From Erythrobacter sp. SD-21 (GTDB lineage Bacteria > Pseudomonadota > Alphaproteobacteria > Sphingomonadales > Sphingomonadaceae), in contig NZ_ABCG01000001.1 in the NCBI RefSeq assembly GCF_000181515.1, forward strand, positions 62,001 through 126,000: a stretch of 64,000 nucleotides of DNA, read 5' to 3'. Below the pieces are notes generated by a model that did not search any database, was not told the DNA's origin, and saw only the letters and a program-made list of their open reading frames with translations. Shown here piece by piece: positions 15,804 through 24,593 of the stretch. The stretch's first letter is position 1, and every line of letters begins with the position of its first letter. A program made the translations under genes and the position numbers.

Positions 15804-16805
15804 ATGACGAAGCTCATCTATGTCGACGACCAGCTGCCCGGAATCACCCGCAAGGGTGCTGGCAAGGGATGGGCCTATTACGATCCGCAAGGCACGTTGA
15901 TCACCGATCGCGCCGAGAAGAAGCGCCTCAACGCGATCGCGCTCCCGCCGGCCTATGCCGAAGCGTGGTTCTGCCCTGCGCCCAACGGGCACATCCTTGC
16001 CACTGGCATCGATGCCAAGGGGCGCAAGCAATATCGCTACCACCCCGATTTCCGCGCCCAGCGCGAGAGCGAGAAGTTCGACAAGTGCCTCGCTTTCGGC
16101 AACCTCCTGCCGCTTGTGCGCAAGAAGGTGGAAGATGATCTGAAGGCGCGCAAACTGACGCGTGAGCGGGCGGTGGCAAGTGTGGTGCGCCTGCTCGACC
16201 TTGGCGCCGTGCGCGTCGGCAACGAAGGCTATGCCGAGCGTAACAAGAGCTTCGGCGCCACCACCCTGCGCCGCCGCCACGCCGAGGTAACCGGAAAGAC
16301 TCTCAAGCTGCGTTACAAGGGCAAGTCGGGGCAAATGCGCGAGGTCACGCTGACCGACGGTCGCCTTGCCGCTGTAGTTCGCCGCATGCAGGACTTGCCG
16401 GGCCAGAACGTGTTCAAATACATCGACGAGGATGGCGACGTGCAGGCCGTGTCTTCTGGCGATGTGAACGAATATCTCGAAGCCTGCATGGGCGAGCGGT
16501 TTACCGCCAAGAACTTCCGCACCTGGCACGCCAGCGTGATGGGTTTTGAATGCCTGCGTGCTGGCGAGGGAAAGATGCCGATGAAGGGGCTGCTCGAATG
16601 TGTGGCTGGCCAGCTTGGCAACACACCGGCCGTGACCCGCAAGAGCTACATCCACCCCGCCATTATCGACCTGGTCGAGCGGCAGGAGGAATGGCGCGAG
16701 GGTCTGCAACTGCCGCGCGCCACACGTTGGTTGACGCGCGAGGAGCGCGGGCTGATCGAACTGTTGCATGAATGTCCCAGCGCTGCGGAGCTTCTCGCGG
16801 CCTGA
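15804..16805 (+). CDS. DNA topoisomerase IB (poxvirus-like)
   Basis: 333 residues from ATG 15804; earlier in-frame starts at 15696 or 15759 lack the family's usual N-terminus. The bacterial TopIB signature GNEGYAERNKSFGATTLRRRH supplies the catalytic Arg and Lys (shown in part: GNEGYAERNKSFGATTL). FRTWHASV carries the second Arg and the His, and TRKSYIHP the active-site Tyr near residue 296. The N-terminal domain (1-90) with ITRKGAGKGWAYYDPQG is the clamp. It relaxes supercoils through a 3'-phosphotyrosine link. Many alphaproteobacteria have one copy as an accessory to gyrase. Isolated gene. Confidence 0.92.
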   Translation: MTKLIYVDDQLPGITRKGAGKGWAYYDPQGTLITDRAEKKRLNAIALPPAYAEAWFCPAPNGHILATGIDAKGRKQYRYHPDFRAQRESEKFDKCLAFGNLLPLVRKKVEDDLKARKLTRERAVASVVRLLDLGAVRVGNEGYAERNKSFGATTLRRRHAEVTGKTLKLRYKGKSGQMREVTLTDGRLAAVVRRMQDLPGQNVFKYIDEDGDVQAVSSGDVNEYLEACMGERFTAKNFRTWHASVMGFECLRAGEGKMPMKGLLECVAGQLGNTPAVTRKSYIHPAIIDLVERQEEWREGLQLPRATRWLTREERGLIELLHECPSAAELLAA

Positions 16806-16934
16806 ACTGCGAAATGAGTCTCCTGTTCAGGAAGGACCGTGTATAGACGCGCGAACTCCAGCACTTCTGGGGATGGTCCTGTACCCGCGGCGGTGTGGCA
16901 GGAGGCTCGCAGACCGCCGTGAAAGTGGCATCCT

Positions 16935-17948
16935 ATGCATCGTCTGGCCAGCTTCGACGTTAGTCGCCAATTCCTCACGCCGCGCGGCAAGCTCGCGGCG
17001 CAAGTCATCTTCGGTTTCCTTTGCGGCGCGGCCATGATCGGCCTGCGCTCGCTGTTCGACATATGGGCACCGGTGTCGGGACCGTTTGCCCTGACCTATC
17101 CGACGGTGCTGCTCGCGACGCTCTACGGCCATTGGCGCGCGGGGGTTGTAGCCCTGATCACCACCTTCCTGTGGGCGTGGTATTTCGTGTTGCCGGGGGT
17201 GAAATCGTTCTTGTTCGTCGACCCGACGGACCCGCCGCGTGTTATTCTCAACTTCGTGGCCGGAGCTATCGTGCTGATCTTTGCGGAAGCCTTCCGCCGC
17301 GCCGCGCACAGCACGATGGACGAAATTCGCGAGGCCGCCGACCGCCGCCTGACGCTGCTGGCCGATCTCGAACATCGCACCAAGAACAACTTCGCGCTAG
17401 TAGCCAGCATGCTCGAAATCCAGAAGCGCCGCATTCCGCAGTCGGAACTGCACGGACCGCTCAACGATGCCGTGGGCCGCGTACGCACCTTCGCGGATGC
17501 CTATTCGGCCCTCGCGCTGGAGCAGTCGGATGCGCATGAAGTGGCCATGCGGCCTTATCTCGAGCAGATGCTGTCGCGTCTCGAAACAGCTGCGCTGCCG
17601 CCGCACGTGACGCTTTTCCTGGAGATCGAGGACGCCATGATGACGCGCGAGATTGCCGTGGCTATCGGGCTTTATCTCAACGAAGCCGTATCCAACGCCT
17701 GCAAATACGCCTTTCCACGAGGCCGGTCGGGGACCATTGCGGTCTTCTTCCATCTTCGCGACGGCAGATGGCGTTTGACGGTCGAGGACGACGGTGTGGG
17801 TGCCGAGGCCGAAGCCATGGCCGGGGGCGGGCTTGGCAGCAAGCTGTTGCAGGCGTTCGCGCAGCAGGCAGGCGCCTCGCACCACGCAGGACCGATCTTG
17901 AACGGCTTCCGCACGGAAATGCGGAAGATGGAAGAGGAACTCGCCTGA
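16935..17948 (+). CDS. Membrane sensor histidine kinase, HisKA_2/HWE-like, DUF4118 N-terminus
   Basis: 337 residues. Three to four hydrophobic segments between about 20 and 120 (VIFGFLCGAAMIGL, LTYPTVLLATLYGHWRAG, ALITTFLWAWYFVL, VILNFVAGAIVLIFA) form a DUF4118/KdpD-like sensor. LLADLEHRTKNNFALVASML (about 142-161) is the HisKA_2 dimerisation box with His in EHRTKNN. The ATPase domain has NEAVSNACKYAF (N box) and VEDDGVGAEA (G1 box); the lid is short. Kinases of this class often feed the PhyR-EcfG general stress response in alphaproteobacteria, but no response regulator is adjacent. The start has a weak ribosome site. Confidence 0.85.
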   Translation: MHRLASFDVSRQFLTPRGKLAAQVIFGFLCGAAMIGLRSLFDIWAPVSGPFALTYPTVLLATLYGHWRAGVVALITTFLWAWYFVLPGVKSFLFVDPTDPPRVILNFVAGAIVLIFAEAFRRAAHSTMDEIREAADRRLTLLADLEHRTKNNFALVASMLEIQKRRIPQSELHGPLNDAVGRVRTFADAYSALALEQSDAHEVAMRPYLEQMLSRLETAALPPHVTLFLEIEDAMMTREIAVAIGLYLNEAVSNACKYAFPRGRSGTIAVFFHLRDGRWRLTVEDDGVGAEAEAMAGGGLGSKLLQAFAQQAGASHHAGPILNGFRTEMRKMEEELA

Positions 17949-18012
17949 CCTCTTTAGGTTGATCCTTGGCAGAGCGCACGATCTAGCGGCCAGCTTTAGA
18001 GACCGACAACCT

Positions 18013-18522
18013 ATGACCAACACCATCCAGCCGATCCTTCCTGACAAAGTATCTTCGCTGGCACATGAGGTTCTTCAGCTTGCAGATGAACAGGAACTGC
18101 GGCTGGCCACGGCGGAAAGTTGCACTGGCGGATTGCTGGCTGCGATACTTACCGACATCTCTGGGTTGTCCCATGTATTCGAACGAGGCTTCATTACCTA
18201 TTCGGACCAAGCAAAGTGCGATATGCTTGATTGCAACAGGAAGGAGATTGAACATTGCGGTGCGGTAAGCCGCGAGGTAGCAATCGCTATGGCGCAAGGG
18301 GCTCTAAAAAAGTCCGAAGCGGACTTGGTGATTTCCATAACAGGGTTCGCTGGTCCGGCCGGCACCGATGATGAGGAAGGGCTGGTACATTTCGGGATTG
18401 GTCGAAGCGGTGCCCCACCCGATCATGAAGAGCACCACTTTGGATCGCTCGGACGGGACGGCGTCAGGGTCGCTGCCCTTGAAGTTGCTCTCTCGATGAT
18501 GAAGAACGCGCTCCTGAAATGA
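18013..18522 (+). CDS. pncC: CinA C-terminal domain protein, nicotinamide-nucleotide amidase
   Basis: 169 residues from ATG 18013. It is the stand-alone CinA amidase domain: TAESCTGGLLAAIL carries the catalytic Ser and the family motif, SHVFERGFITYSDQAK the next block, VISITGFAGPAGTDDEEG the substrate loop (usual form TGIAGPGG, so slightly changed). The enzyme deamidates nicotinamide mononucleotide to nicotinic acid mononucleotide, returning it to NAD synthesis. Its TGA overlaps the ATG of the NAD synthetase gene, which fits this role directly. Base composition looks a little lower in GC than the flanks. Confidence 0.85.
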   Translation: MTNTIQPILPDKVSSLAHEVLQLADEQELRLATAESCTGGLLAAILTDISGLSHVFERGFITYSDQAKCDMLDCNRKEIEHCGAVSREVAIAMAQGALKKSEADLVISITGFAGPAGTDDEEGLVHFGIGRSGAPPDHEEHHFGSLGRDGVRVAALEVALSMMKNALLK

Positions 18523-20582
18523 CCGACAACGCTGCGCACGCCTTCTTCGATCTTCACACCCACGGGTTCGTCAGGGTGGCTACCGCAACGCCCACGGTGC
18601 GGACGGCGGATGTGTCCTACAACGCGGAAGGTATTCTCGAGCAGGCAAGAAAAGCCGACGAGCGTGGGGTGGATCTGCTGCTTTATCCGGAACTGTGCCT
18701 CTCGTCCTACGCGATCGACGACCTGCACTTGCAAACAGCGATGCTGGAGGCGGTCGAGCGGCATCTGGGCGTTATCGTCGAGGCCTCGGAACGCCTTTCG
18801 CCGGTGGTGGTCATCGGGGCGCCACTTCGCCGTAATGGCCGCATCTATAATTGCGCCATCGTGATTGCTCGCGGGCAGCTTCTCGGCGTCGTCCCAAAGA
18901 GTTACCTGCCCAACTACCGCGAATTCTACGAAAAGCGCTGGTTCAGCCACGGGCGGGAAAGCGTCGGGCTGAACATATCAGTTGATGGCGCTACCGTGCC
19001 ATTTGGAACCGACCTAGTTTTCACTGCCGCCGACTTGCCCGGTTTTATCTTCGGTATCGAGATTTGCGAAGATTTCTGGTCGCCCAACCCGCCCGGCACG
19101 CTGGCTGCGCTGGCGGGCGCGACCATCCTGCTCAACCTTTCCGCCTCGAACATCACCATCGGGAAATCGGATGAGCGGCATATGCTCACCCGCGTCAGTT
19201 CCAGCCGTTCTGTCTGCGCCTATGCCTATTCGGCCAGCGGCTACGGTGAGAGCACCACCGATCTGGCGTGGGACGGACAAGGTATGATCTACGAACTCGG
19301 CGATCTACTGGCGGAAAGCGAGCGTTTCGACCGTGCGCCCGAACTTTGCATCGCCGATGTCGATACCCGGCGGATCCTTGCTGACCGTATGCGGATGCAG
19401 ACCTGGGGAGATTCGGCAGAAGCCGCCGGGCGGCCCGAGGACTGGTATCGCCGTGTTGTCTTTAAACACAATGCCGGGCTGCGCGATATCGGTCTCGAAC
19501 GACCTATTCGGCGCTTCCCGTTCGTTCCCAATCGGCAGGAGAAGCTGGACGAGGATTGCTACGAAGCATTCAATATCCAGGTCGACGCTCTTATGCGGCG
19601 GATCGACGCGACCAGGTCAGAGTGTCTGGTCATCGGCGTCTCCGGGGGCCTGGACAGTACCCACGCGCTGCTGGTGGCAGCTAAGGCCATGGATCGGATC
19701 GGGCGACCCCGAAGCGACATACGCGGCTATACCATGCCTGGTTTCGGCACCTCGAAGGGTACGAAGTCAAACGCCTGGAAGTTGATGAAGGCGTTCGGAA
19801 TCACGGCGAAAGAGATCGACATCAAGCCGACCGCCACCATGATGCTGGAAAACATCGGTCATGCTTTCGCTGATGGTCACCCGGTTTACGATACTACCTT
19901 CGAGAATGTTCAGGCAGGCCTGAGGACGGATTATCTTTTCCGGCTCGCCAGCCAGCACGGCGGTTGGGTGATCGGCACTGGCGATTTGTCGGAACTCGCA
20001 CTGGGTTGGTGCACTTACGGAGTGGGCGACCAGATGAGCCATTATGCGGTCAATGCCGGCGTGCCAAAGACGCTCATTCAGTATTTGATCCGCTGGACCA
20101 CGAAGACAAGACAGTTCGATGAAGGCGTAGACGAGATTTTGCTTGCCATTCTCGATACCGAGATCAGCCCCGAACTTGTCCCGGCAGGCGAGGACGGAAA
20201 TATCCAGTCCACGCAGTCGATCATCGGCCCTTACGAACTCAACGACTTCTTTCTTCATCATATTATTCGCTGGGGTCAAAGCCCGAGCCATGTCGCATTC
20301 CTTGCCTGGCACGCATGGAAGGATGCGCAAAAGGGGTTATGGCCCATCGACTTTCCCGATGATGCGCGAAACGAGTATGATCTCGCTACCATAGCCAAAT
20401 GGCTGGAGAACTTCGTCGAACGCTTCTTCGGCTTCAGTCAGTTCAAGCGCAGCGCCTTGCCCAACGGTCCAAAGGTTAGCGCCGGCGGCGCGCTCTCCCC
20501 CCGCGGCGACTGGCGCGCACCCAGCGACGCGGTGGCTGATATCTGGCTGGAGGACATCAAGCGAAATGTGCCGCAGAGCTAG
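18519..20582 (+). CDS. nadE: Glutamine-dependent NAD+ synthetase
   Basis: 687 residues. The N-terminal glutaminase (nitrilase fold) has its triad: Glu58 (LLYPELCLSS), Lys127 (VVPKSYLPNY) and Cys183 (GIEICEDFWSP). The synthetase domain begins near residue 360, with the PP-loop VSGGLDSTHALLVA (about 374) that activates nicotinic acid adenine dinucleotide with ATP. TGDLSELALGWCTYG and VPKTLIQYLIRW are later conserved blocks. Ammonia from glutamine is channelled to make NAD+. Length matches the long two-domain form. It is translationally coupled to the CinA-type amidase upstream, forming an NAD salvage pair. Confidence 0.95.
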   Translation: MTDNAAHAFFDLHTHGFVRVATATPTVRTADVSYNAEGILEQARKADERGVDLLLYPELCLSSYAIDDLHLQTAMLEAVERHLGVIVEASERLSPVVVIGAPLRRNGRIYNCAIVIARGQLLGVVPKSYLPNYREFYEKRWFSHGRESVGLNISVDGATVPFGTDLVFTAADLPGFIFGIEICEDFWSPNPPGTLAALAGATILLNLSASNITIGKSDERHMLTRVSSSRSVCAYAYSASGYGESTTDLAWDGQGMIYELGDLLAESERFDRAPELCIADVDTRRILADRMRMQTWGDSAEAAGRPEDWYRRVVFKHNAGLRDIGLERPIRRFPFVPNRQEKLDEDCYEAFNIQVDALMRRIDATRSECLVIGVSGGLDSTHALLVAAKAMDRIGRPRSDIRGYTMPGFGTSKGTKSNAWKLMKAFGITAKEIDIKPTATMMLENIGHAFADGHPVYDTTFENVQAGLRTDYLFRLASQHGGWVIGTGDLSELALGWCTYGVGDQMSHYAVNAGVPKTLIQYLIRWTTKTRQFDEGVDEILLAILDTEISPELVPAGEDGNIQSTQSIIGPYELNDFFLHHIIRWGQSPSHVAFLAWHAWKDAQKGLWPIDFPDDARNEYDLATIAKWLENFVERFFGFSQFKRSALPNGPKVSAGGALSPRGDWRAPSDAVADIWLEDIKRNVPQS

Positions 20583-20617
20583 GCTCCACGGCACGTCCAT
20601 GGCTCGCGGGGGAGGGA

Positions 20618-21211
20618 TTACGCGGCCAGTTTCTCGACCTCTGCATGCGCTTCGGCGATCTTCTCTTCGCCGCCTTCGCCCATGATCCCGTCGGCTGCGA
20701 CGAGTTCGACGTCATCCATCCCGAGGAAGCCGAGGAAGAATTTCAGCCAAGGCGACATGAAGTCGATCTCGCTGCCGAGCGCGGTGCCACCCGATGCAGC
20801 TGTGATGTAGACCTTCTTGCCCGTCAGCAGTCCTTCGGGGCCATTGGCTGTGTACTGGAAGGTCGTGCCGGCGCGGGCGACGAGGTCAGCCCATGCCTTC
20901 ACTGTCGCAGGGACGGAGAAATTGTAGACCGGCACGCTGAAGACGATGCTGTCGGCTTCCTTGAGTTCTTCGATCAGCTCGTCGGCGATCTTCGCCAGTT
21001 CACGCTGATCGTCCGTGCGTTCGGCATAGGGCGCGAGGTTCGCTGCAAATCGCTCGGCGTCGATAAAGGGAATGTCGTTCTTCGACAGGTCGCGGGTGAC
21101 AACCTCCGCTCCCTGCTTTGCGGCAAGACCATCGACCAGCCTGGTGCCCAGGCTGCGCGAAACGCTTTCGCCGTCGCGGATGCTGGCAGTGATGTGAAGA
21201 ATGGTGCTCAT
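20618..21211 (-). CDS. azoR: FMN-dependent NADH-azoreductase
   Basis: 197 residues, the standard AzoR length. Flavodoxin-like fold: ILHITASIRDGESVSRSLG binds the FMN phosphate, VFSVPVYNFSVPATVKAWAD (about 90-109) is the flavin-contact signature PMYNFxxP, and ITAASGGTALGSEIDF the third FMN loop. It reduces azo dyes and quinones by two-electron transfer in the cytosol. AGGAGA lies seven bases before the ATG. It follows the pirin gene by 15 bases in the same operon, and the divergent LysR gene is the probable regulator. Confidence 0.93.
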   Translation of the reverse strand: MSTILHITASIRDGESVSRSLGTRLVDGLAAKQGAEVVTRDLSKNDIPFIDAERFAANLAPYAERTDDQRELAKIADELIEELKEADSIVFSVPVYNFSVPATVKAWADLVARAGTTFQYTANGPEGLLTGKKVYITAASGGTALGSEIDFMSPWLKFFLGFLGMDDVELVAADGIMGEGGEEKIAEAHAEVEKLAA

Positions 21212-21226
21212 TGCGATGTCTCCTGT

Positions 21227-21928
21227 TCAAGCCGCGTCGACGAGGACGAGTTCGCTGTCCTCGAGCGCGGTGATGGTGATGCTGTCTTCCTTGGTGATGG
21301 CGAGGCCGTCGCGGGCCTGCGCCTCGATATCGCCCACACGGATGCTGCCGGTGGCGGGTACGAGGTAGAGGTGACGGTCGGCAGTGCGCGGCGTGTAGGT
21401 CACGCTTTCGCCGGCCTTGACCGTCGCGCCCAGAACGCGGGCGTCGGTGCGGATCGGCAGCGCGTCTTCGTCGTTGGCCACCCCGCTGGCGAGCGGCACG
21501 AACTGTCCCGCACGGTCGCCCCTGGGGAATTGCCTTGCGCCCCAACCGGGGTCGCCGCCGCGTTCGGAAGGGATGATCCAGATCTGGAAGAGGGTGGTTT
21601 CCTCGTCCTCCAGGTTCATTTCCGAATGCGCAACGCCGCGCCCGGCGCTCATCACCTGCACGTCGCCCGTCTCAGTGCGCCCTTCGTTGCCCATGCTGTC
21701 GCGGTGGGTGATGGCGCCCGTGCGGACATAGGTGATGATTTCCATGTCGTTGTGCGGATGGGTCGGAAAGCCGCTCTTTGGCGCGATCTTGTCGTCGTTC
21801 CATACGCGCAGCGCGCCCCAGTTGACGCGGGACGGGTCGTGGTAGCCGGCGAAGGAAAAATGGTGGTTCGCATCGAGCCAGCCGTGGTTGGCCTTGCCGA
21901 GCGTGCTGAAGGGGCGATGATCGATCAT
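21227..21928 (-). CDS. Pirin family protein (bicupin)
   Basis: 233 residues from ATG 21928, preceded by GGAGA. The pirin metal site is visible: FPTHPHNDMEIITYV gives two His and a Glu, and SAGRGVAHSEMN the third His and second Glu position. FAGYHDPSRVNWGALRVWNDD (shown in part: FAGYHDPSRVNWGAL) is the N-terminal block. The C-terminal cupin half is shorter. Some pirins, such as YhhW, act as quercetin 2,3-dioxygenase; others are redox co-regulators. Paired with the azoreductase it suggests quinone or flavonoid detoxification. First gene of the two-gene operon. Confidence 0.9.
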   Translation of the reverse strand: MIDHRPFSTLGKANHGWLDANHHFSFAGYHDPSRVNWGALRVWNDDKIAPKSGFPTHPHNDMEIITYVRTGAITHRDSMGNEGRTETGDVQVMSAGRGVAHSEMNLEDEETTLFQIWIIPSERGGDPGWGARQFPRGDRAGQFVPLASGVANDEDALPIRTDARVLGATVKAGESVTYTPRTADRHLYLVPATGSIRVGDIEAQARDGLAITKEDSITITALEDSELVLVDAA

Positions 21929-22032
21929 GCTTGGTCTCCAAAGAGATTGCTCTGTTGGACCAAGAGATAGGCGTTGCCCCTCGTTCCGATAACTGCGATA
22001 AAACGCGCCAAGATGTTCAGGAAATCCGAACA
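21929..22032. promoter_or_regulatory. Divergent control region between pirin-azoR and LysR gene
   Basis: 104 bases between divergent starts, the classic place for LysR-type operators. A T/A-rich segment around 21985-22005 (GATAACTGCGATAAAAC) could carry a T-N11-A type box. I cannot define a single operator from one sequence. Confidence 0.5.
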
Positions 22033-22962
22033 ATGAAGCTGGGTGAGCCAAGTCTCGACCAATTGCGCATTTTCCTCGCCGTGGCAGAGGAGGGCAGCTT
22101 CGGCGGTGCGGCGCGCAAGATGGGCAGGGCGGTCTCGGCTGTCAGCTACGGCATCTCGCAGATGGAGGCGCAGCTGGGCGTGACGCTGTTCGAACGCGAG
22201 GGATCGCGACGCCCGGTGCTGACCGACGAGGGTCGGGGGCTGCTGACCGAGGCCAAGGCGGTGGCAGACGGTATCGACCACCTCCTCGCCAAGACACAGA
22301 GCCTGCACGCGGGGTTGGAGAGCGAGGTTTCGTTGGTGGTCGACGTCATGCTGCCCGGCGAGGTCACTGCCAGCGTGCTGCGCGACTTCCGCGAGATGTT
22401 TCCCACCGTCGCGTTGCGTTTGCAGGTCGAGGCTTTGGGAGCCGTCGCTGCGTGCCTGCTGGAAGGCGGCGCGGAGCTCGGTATCGGCGGGCCGGTGCTG
22501 GCCGACCATCCCGAGCTCGAACGGCAGGCTATCGGCGCGGTCGAACTCATCCCAGTCGCCGCGCCCGACCATCCGCTGGCGCGTGCGGGCATCGCGCCGG
22601 GGGAGAGCCGCAAGCACTTGCAGCTGGTCCTCACCGACCGTTCCCCGCTTACGCAAGGCCGCGAATTCTCGGTCCTGGCATCCGAGAGCTGGCGCCTGGC
22701 CGACCTCGGTGCCAAGCACGCGCTACTGAAAGAAGGCATCGGCTGGGGCAACATGCCGCGCCATGTGGTCAGCGGCGATATCGAGGAGGGGCGGCTATGC
22801 CTGCTCGACCTGCCCGAAAAGCCCGGCGCGCATTATACGCTGAGCGCCCTGTGGCGCCGCGATGCAAGACCTGGTCCCGCAACTAGCTGGCTTATCGACG
22901 CCATGCGCGAGCGGATAGGGAAGTGCAGCGGCGTGGAACCCTCGGTCAGCGGCGAAGTCTAG
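22033..22962 (+). CDS. LysR family transcriptional regulator
   Basis: 309 residues from ATG 22033. The N-terminal winged helix-turn-helix (LDQLRIFLAVAEEGSFGGAA ... AVSAVSYGISQMEAQLG) is the LysR DNA-binding domain. Residues from about 95 on form the two-lobed effector domain (LVVDVMLPGEVTASVLRDF). It is divergent from pirin-azoR and most likely controls that operon, with a quinone or aromatic compound as possible inducer. Its end overlaps the convergent small gene by four bases. Confidence 0.92.
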   Translation: MKLGEPSLDQLRIFLAVAEEGSFGGAARKMGRAVSAVSYGISQMEAQLGVTLFEREGSRRPVLTDEGRGLLTEAKAVADGIDHLLAKTQSLHAGLESEVSLVVDVMLPGEVTASVLRDFREMFPTVALRLQVEALGAVAACLLEGGAELGIGGPVLADHPELERQAIGAVELIPVAAPDHPLARAGIAPGESRKHLQLVLTDRSPLTQGREFSVLASESWRLADLGAKHALLKEGIGWGNMPRHVVSGDIEEGRLCLLDLPEKPGAHYTLSALWRRDARPGPATSWLIDAMRERIGKCSGVEPSVSGEV

Positions 22963-23237
22963 CTCCCGCTGCAGGATTTCTTTGTCCACCGATGGTCGAG
23001 ACCTCTACGAACAATATCGACCGTTTTTCCGATCCTGCAGTTGGTCAAGCGAGCGGGGTTGAGCACCAGCTGCGTTTTGTATTTTTTTTGAATTAGAACG
23101 GTTGCGACGTATGTCGTCCCGGTGTTCGAAGGAATCAGATTTATAGAAACAATTTCACCTTTGACATCTTCGAACTCCGCGTCGTCGATGGACATAGCGT
23201 GCCAGCCTTCGAAATTCTGCAGTACAAAAGCGAACAA
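22959..23237 (-). CDS. Small membrane-anchored hypothetical protein, start uncertain
   Basis: 92 residues from a TTG at 23237; an ATG at 23195 would give 78. Base composition is clearly AT-richer than neighbours. The protein after residue 15 is a small beta-rich domain (GEIVSINLIPSNTGTTYVATVLIQ in part: GEIVSINLIPSNTG). Reading upstream in frame, the codons before the TTG encode a good transmembrane stretch (LQIIALIGGICLFAFVL), but no start codon lies between it and an in-frame TGA at about 23282. Just before that TGA sits ATG GCT CCA GAA TTT GTC. The gene may have lost its proper start by a nonsense change. Function unknown. Confidence 0.5.
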   Translation of the reverse strand: MFAFVLQNFEGWHAMSIDDAEFEDVKGEIVSINLIPSNTGTTYVATVLIQKKYKTQLVLNPARLTNCRIGKTVDIVRRGLDHRWTKKSCSGS

Positions 23238-23310
23238 GCAAATTCCGCCTATGAGGGCGATGATTTGGAGCCGTTCCTTTCAGACAAATTCTGGAGCCAT
23301 GCACTCTGAA

Positions 23311-24390
23311 TTAGAGCCTCATCGTCCAGCCGTGCGTGTCCTCGACCGCGCCTTTCTGGATGCCGACCAGCTTTTCGCGGACCTTGTTGGTCATCTGGCC
23401 GGTGCCGCCGCTACCTATGGTGAACTCGCCATCGGGGCCGAGCACGGTACCGACCGGGGTAACGACCGCCGCCGTACCGCAAGCCATCGTCTCCAGCAGC
23501 TTGCCGGTAGTGGCATCGGCGCGCCACTGGTAAATGCTGTAGGGTTCCTCGCGCACCTGCAGGCCCTCTTCGCGCAGCAACTGGATCAGGCTGTCGCGGG
23601 TAATGCCGGGCAGGATCGTGCCGGTCAGCGGAGGGGTAATGACCGTGCCGTCGTCGAATACGAAGAACAGGTTCATGCCGCCCAGTTCCTCCACCCACTT
23701 CTTCTCGACCGCGTCTAGGAAGACGACCTGGTCGCAGCCGTGCTCGATACCCTCGGCCTGGGGCACTAGGCTGGCGGCGTAATTGCCCCCCGTCTTGGCC
23801 GCGCCCGTGCCGCCGGGAGCCGCGCGGGTGTAGTTGCGGCTGACCCAGATCTTCACCGGCTTCGCGCCGCCCTTGAAATAGGGGCCTACGGGCGAGGCGA
23901 TGAGGATGTATTTGTACTGCCGCGCCGGGCGCACACCAAGGAAGGCTTCCGACGCGAACATGAAGGGACGCAGGTAGAGCGAGCCATCGGGATCGCCCGG
24001 CACCCAGTCGCGGTCGGCGGCGACAAGCTGGCGAATGGACTCGAGGTAAAGCTCTTCCGGCAGGTCGGGCATCGCCATGCGGCGAGCGCTTTCGTTGAAG
24101 CGGCGCGCGTTCTGTTCGGGGCGGAAAAGGGCAAGGCTGCCGTCGCCCTGCTTGTAGGCTTTCATGCCCTCGAAGATTTCCTGCGCGTAATGCAGCACGG
24201 CGGCGGCCGGATCGAGGCTGATCGCCTCGCGCGGACCAAGCGTCGCCTTGTGCCATCCACCCTTGTCTTCGTCATAATCGATGACGACCATATGGTCGGT
24301 GAACAGCTTTCCGAAGCCGGGGTCCTGAAGTGCCTGCTGGCGGGACTCGCCGGGAACGGGGGCGGGGTGGAGAATGCGCTCGAAATTCAT
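23311..24390 (-). CDS. ilvE: Branched-chain amino acid aminotransferase
   Basis: 359 residues, the length of the mitochondrial-type (BCAT-II) class rather than E. coli IlvE (309). The PLP lysine lies in GAAKTGGNYAASLVPQ; QEIFEGMKAYK and SLYLRPFMFASE are substrate-pocket blocks, and EELGGMNLFFVFDD and GTILPGITRDS complete the fold-type IV signature. It transfers the amino group between glutamate and the keto acids of leucine, isoleucine and valine in the cytosol. A 435-base gene-poor stretch upstream carries an 18-codon ORF and a terminator-like hairpin and may be a regulatory leader. Confidence 0.95.
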   Translation of the reverse strand: MNFERILHPAPVPGESRQQALQDPGFGKLFTDHMVVIDYDEDKGGWHKATLGPREAISLDPAAAVLHYAQEIFEGMKAYKQGDGSLALFRPEQNARRFNESARRMAMPDLPEELYLESIRQLVAADRDWVPGDPDGSLYLRPFMFASEAFLGVRPARQYKYILIASPVGPYFKGGAKPVKIWVSRNYTRAAPGGTGAAKTGGNYAASLVPQAEGIEHGCDQVVFLDAVEKKWVEELGGMNLFFVFDDGTVITPPLTGTILPGITRDSLIQLLREEGLQVREEPYSIYQWRADATTGKLLETMACGTAAVVTPVGTVLGPDGEFTIGSGGTGQMTNKVREKLVGIQKGAVEDTHGWTMRL

Positions 24391-24451
24391 GCCTGCGCGG
24401 GTAATCGGAGAGCGCGCCTAGGGCAAGTTTTGATACCCACAAATGAGAAGA

Positions 24452-24477
24452 GCGACCCTCGCCCGTAGGAGGATCGC
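24452..24477 (-). terminator. Hairpin between leader ORF and ilvE
   Basis: On the minus strand GCGATCCT pairs with AGGGTCGC (one wobble) around a 10-base loop, followed by TCTTCTCATTT. It lies 60 bases before the ilvE start and 60 after the 18-codon ORF. A second hairpin, AGCGG...CCGCT, is at 24491-24510. It could be a terminator of a short transcript or an attenuator for ilvE. Confidence 0.5.
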
Positions 24478-24536
24478 CCTTCGCATGGTCAGCGGTCGCA
24501 AAGCGCCGCTCACGAAGCCTTACTCGGCAAAGGAAA

Positions 24537-24593
24537 CTACCGAATATGCTCCGTAGGGGTCTTCACCGACCTCGCTACTGAACCATGAGACAT
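24537..24593 (-). CDS. 18-codon leader ORF with extended Shine-Dalgarno sequence
   Basis: ATG at 24593 is preceded by GAAAGGAGGTGATCCG, nearly the full complement of the 16S rRNA 3' tail, ending directly before the start. The predicted peptide is MSHGSVARSVKTPTEHIR. Such a long pairing predicts slow ribosome release from the start site. The ORF is followed by two hairpins and then ilvE on the same strand, so a leader-peptide role is possible. The peptide has no run of Leu, Ile or Val codons as in classic attenuators. From 24594 to 24825 I find no other gene; the AT-richer stretch around 24660-24720 probably holds the promoter. Confidence 0.55.
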   Translation of the reverse strand: MSHGSVARSVKTPTEHIR

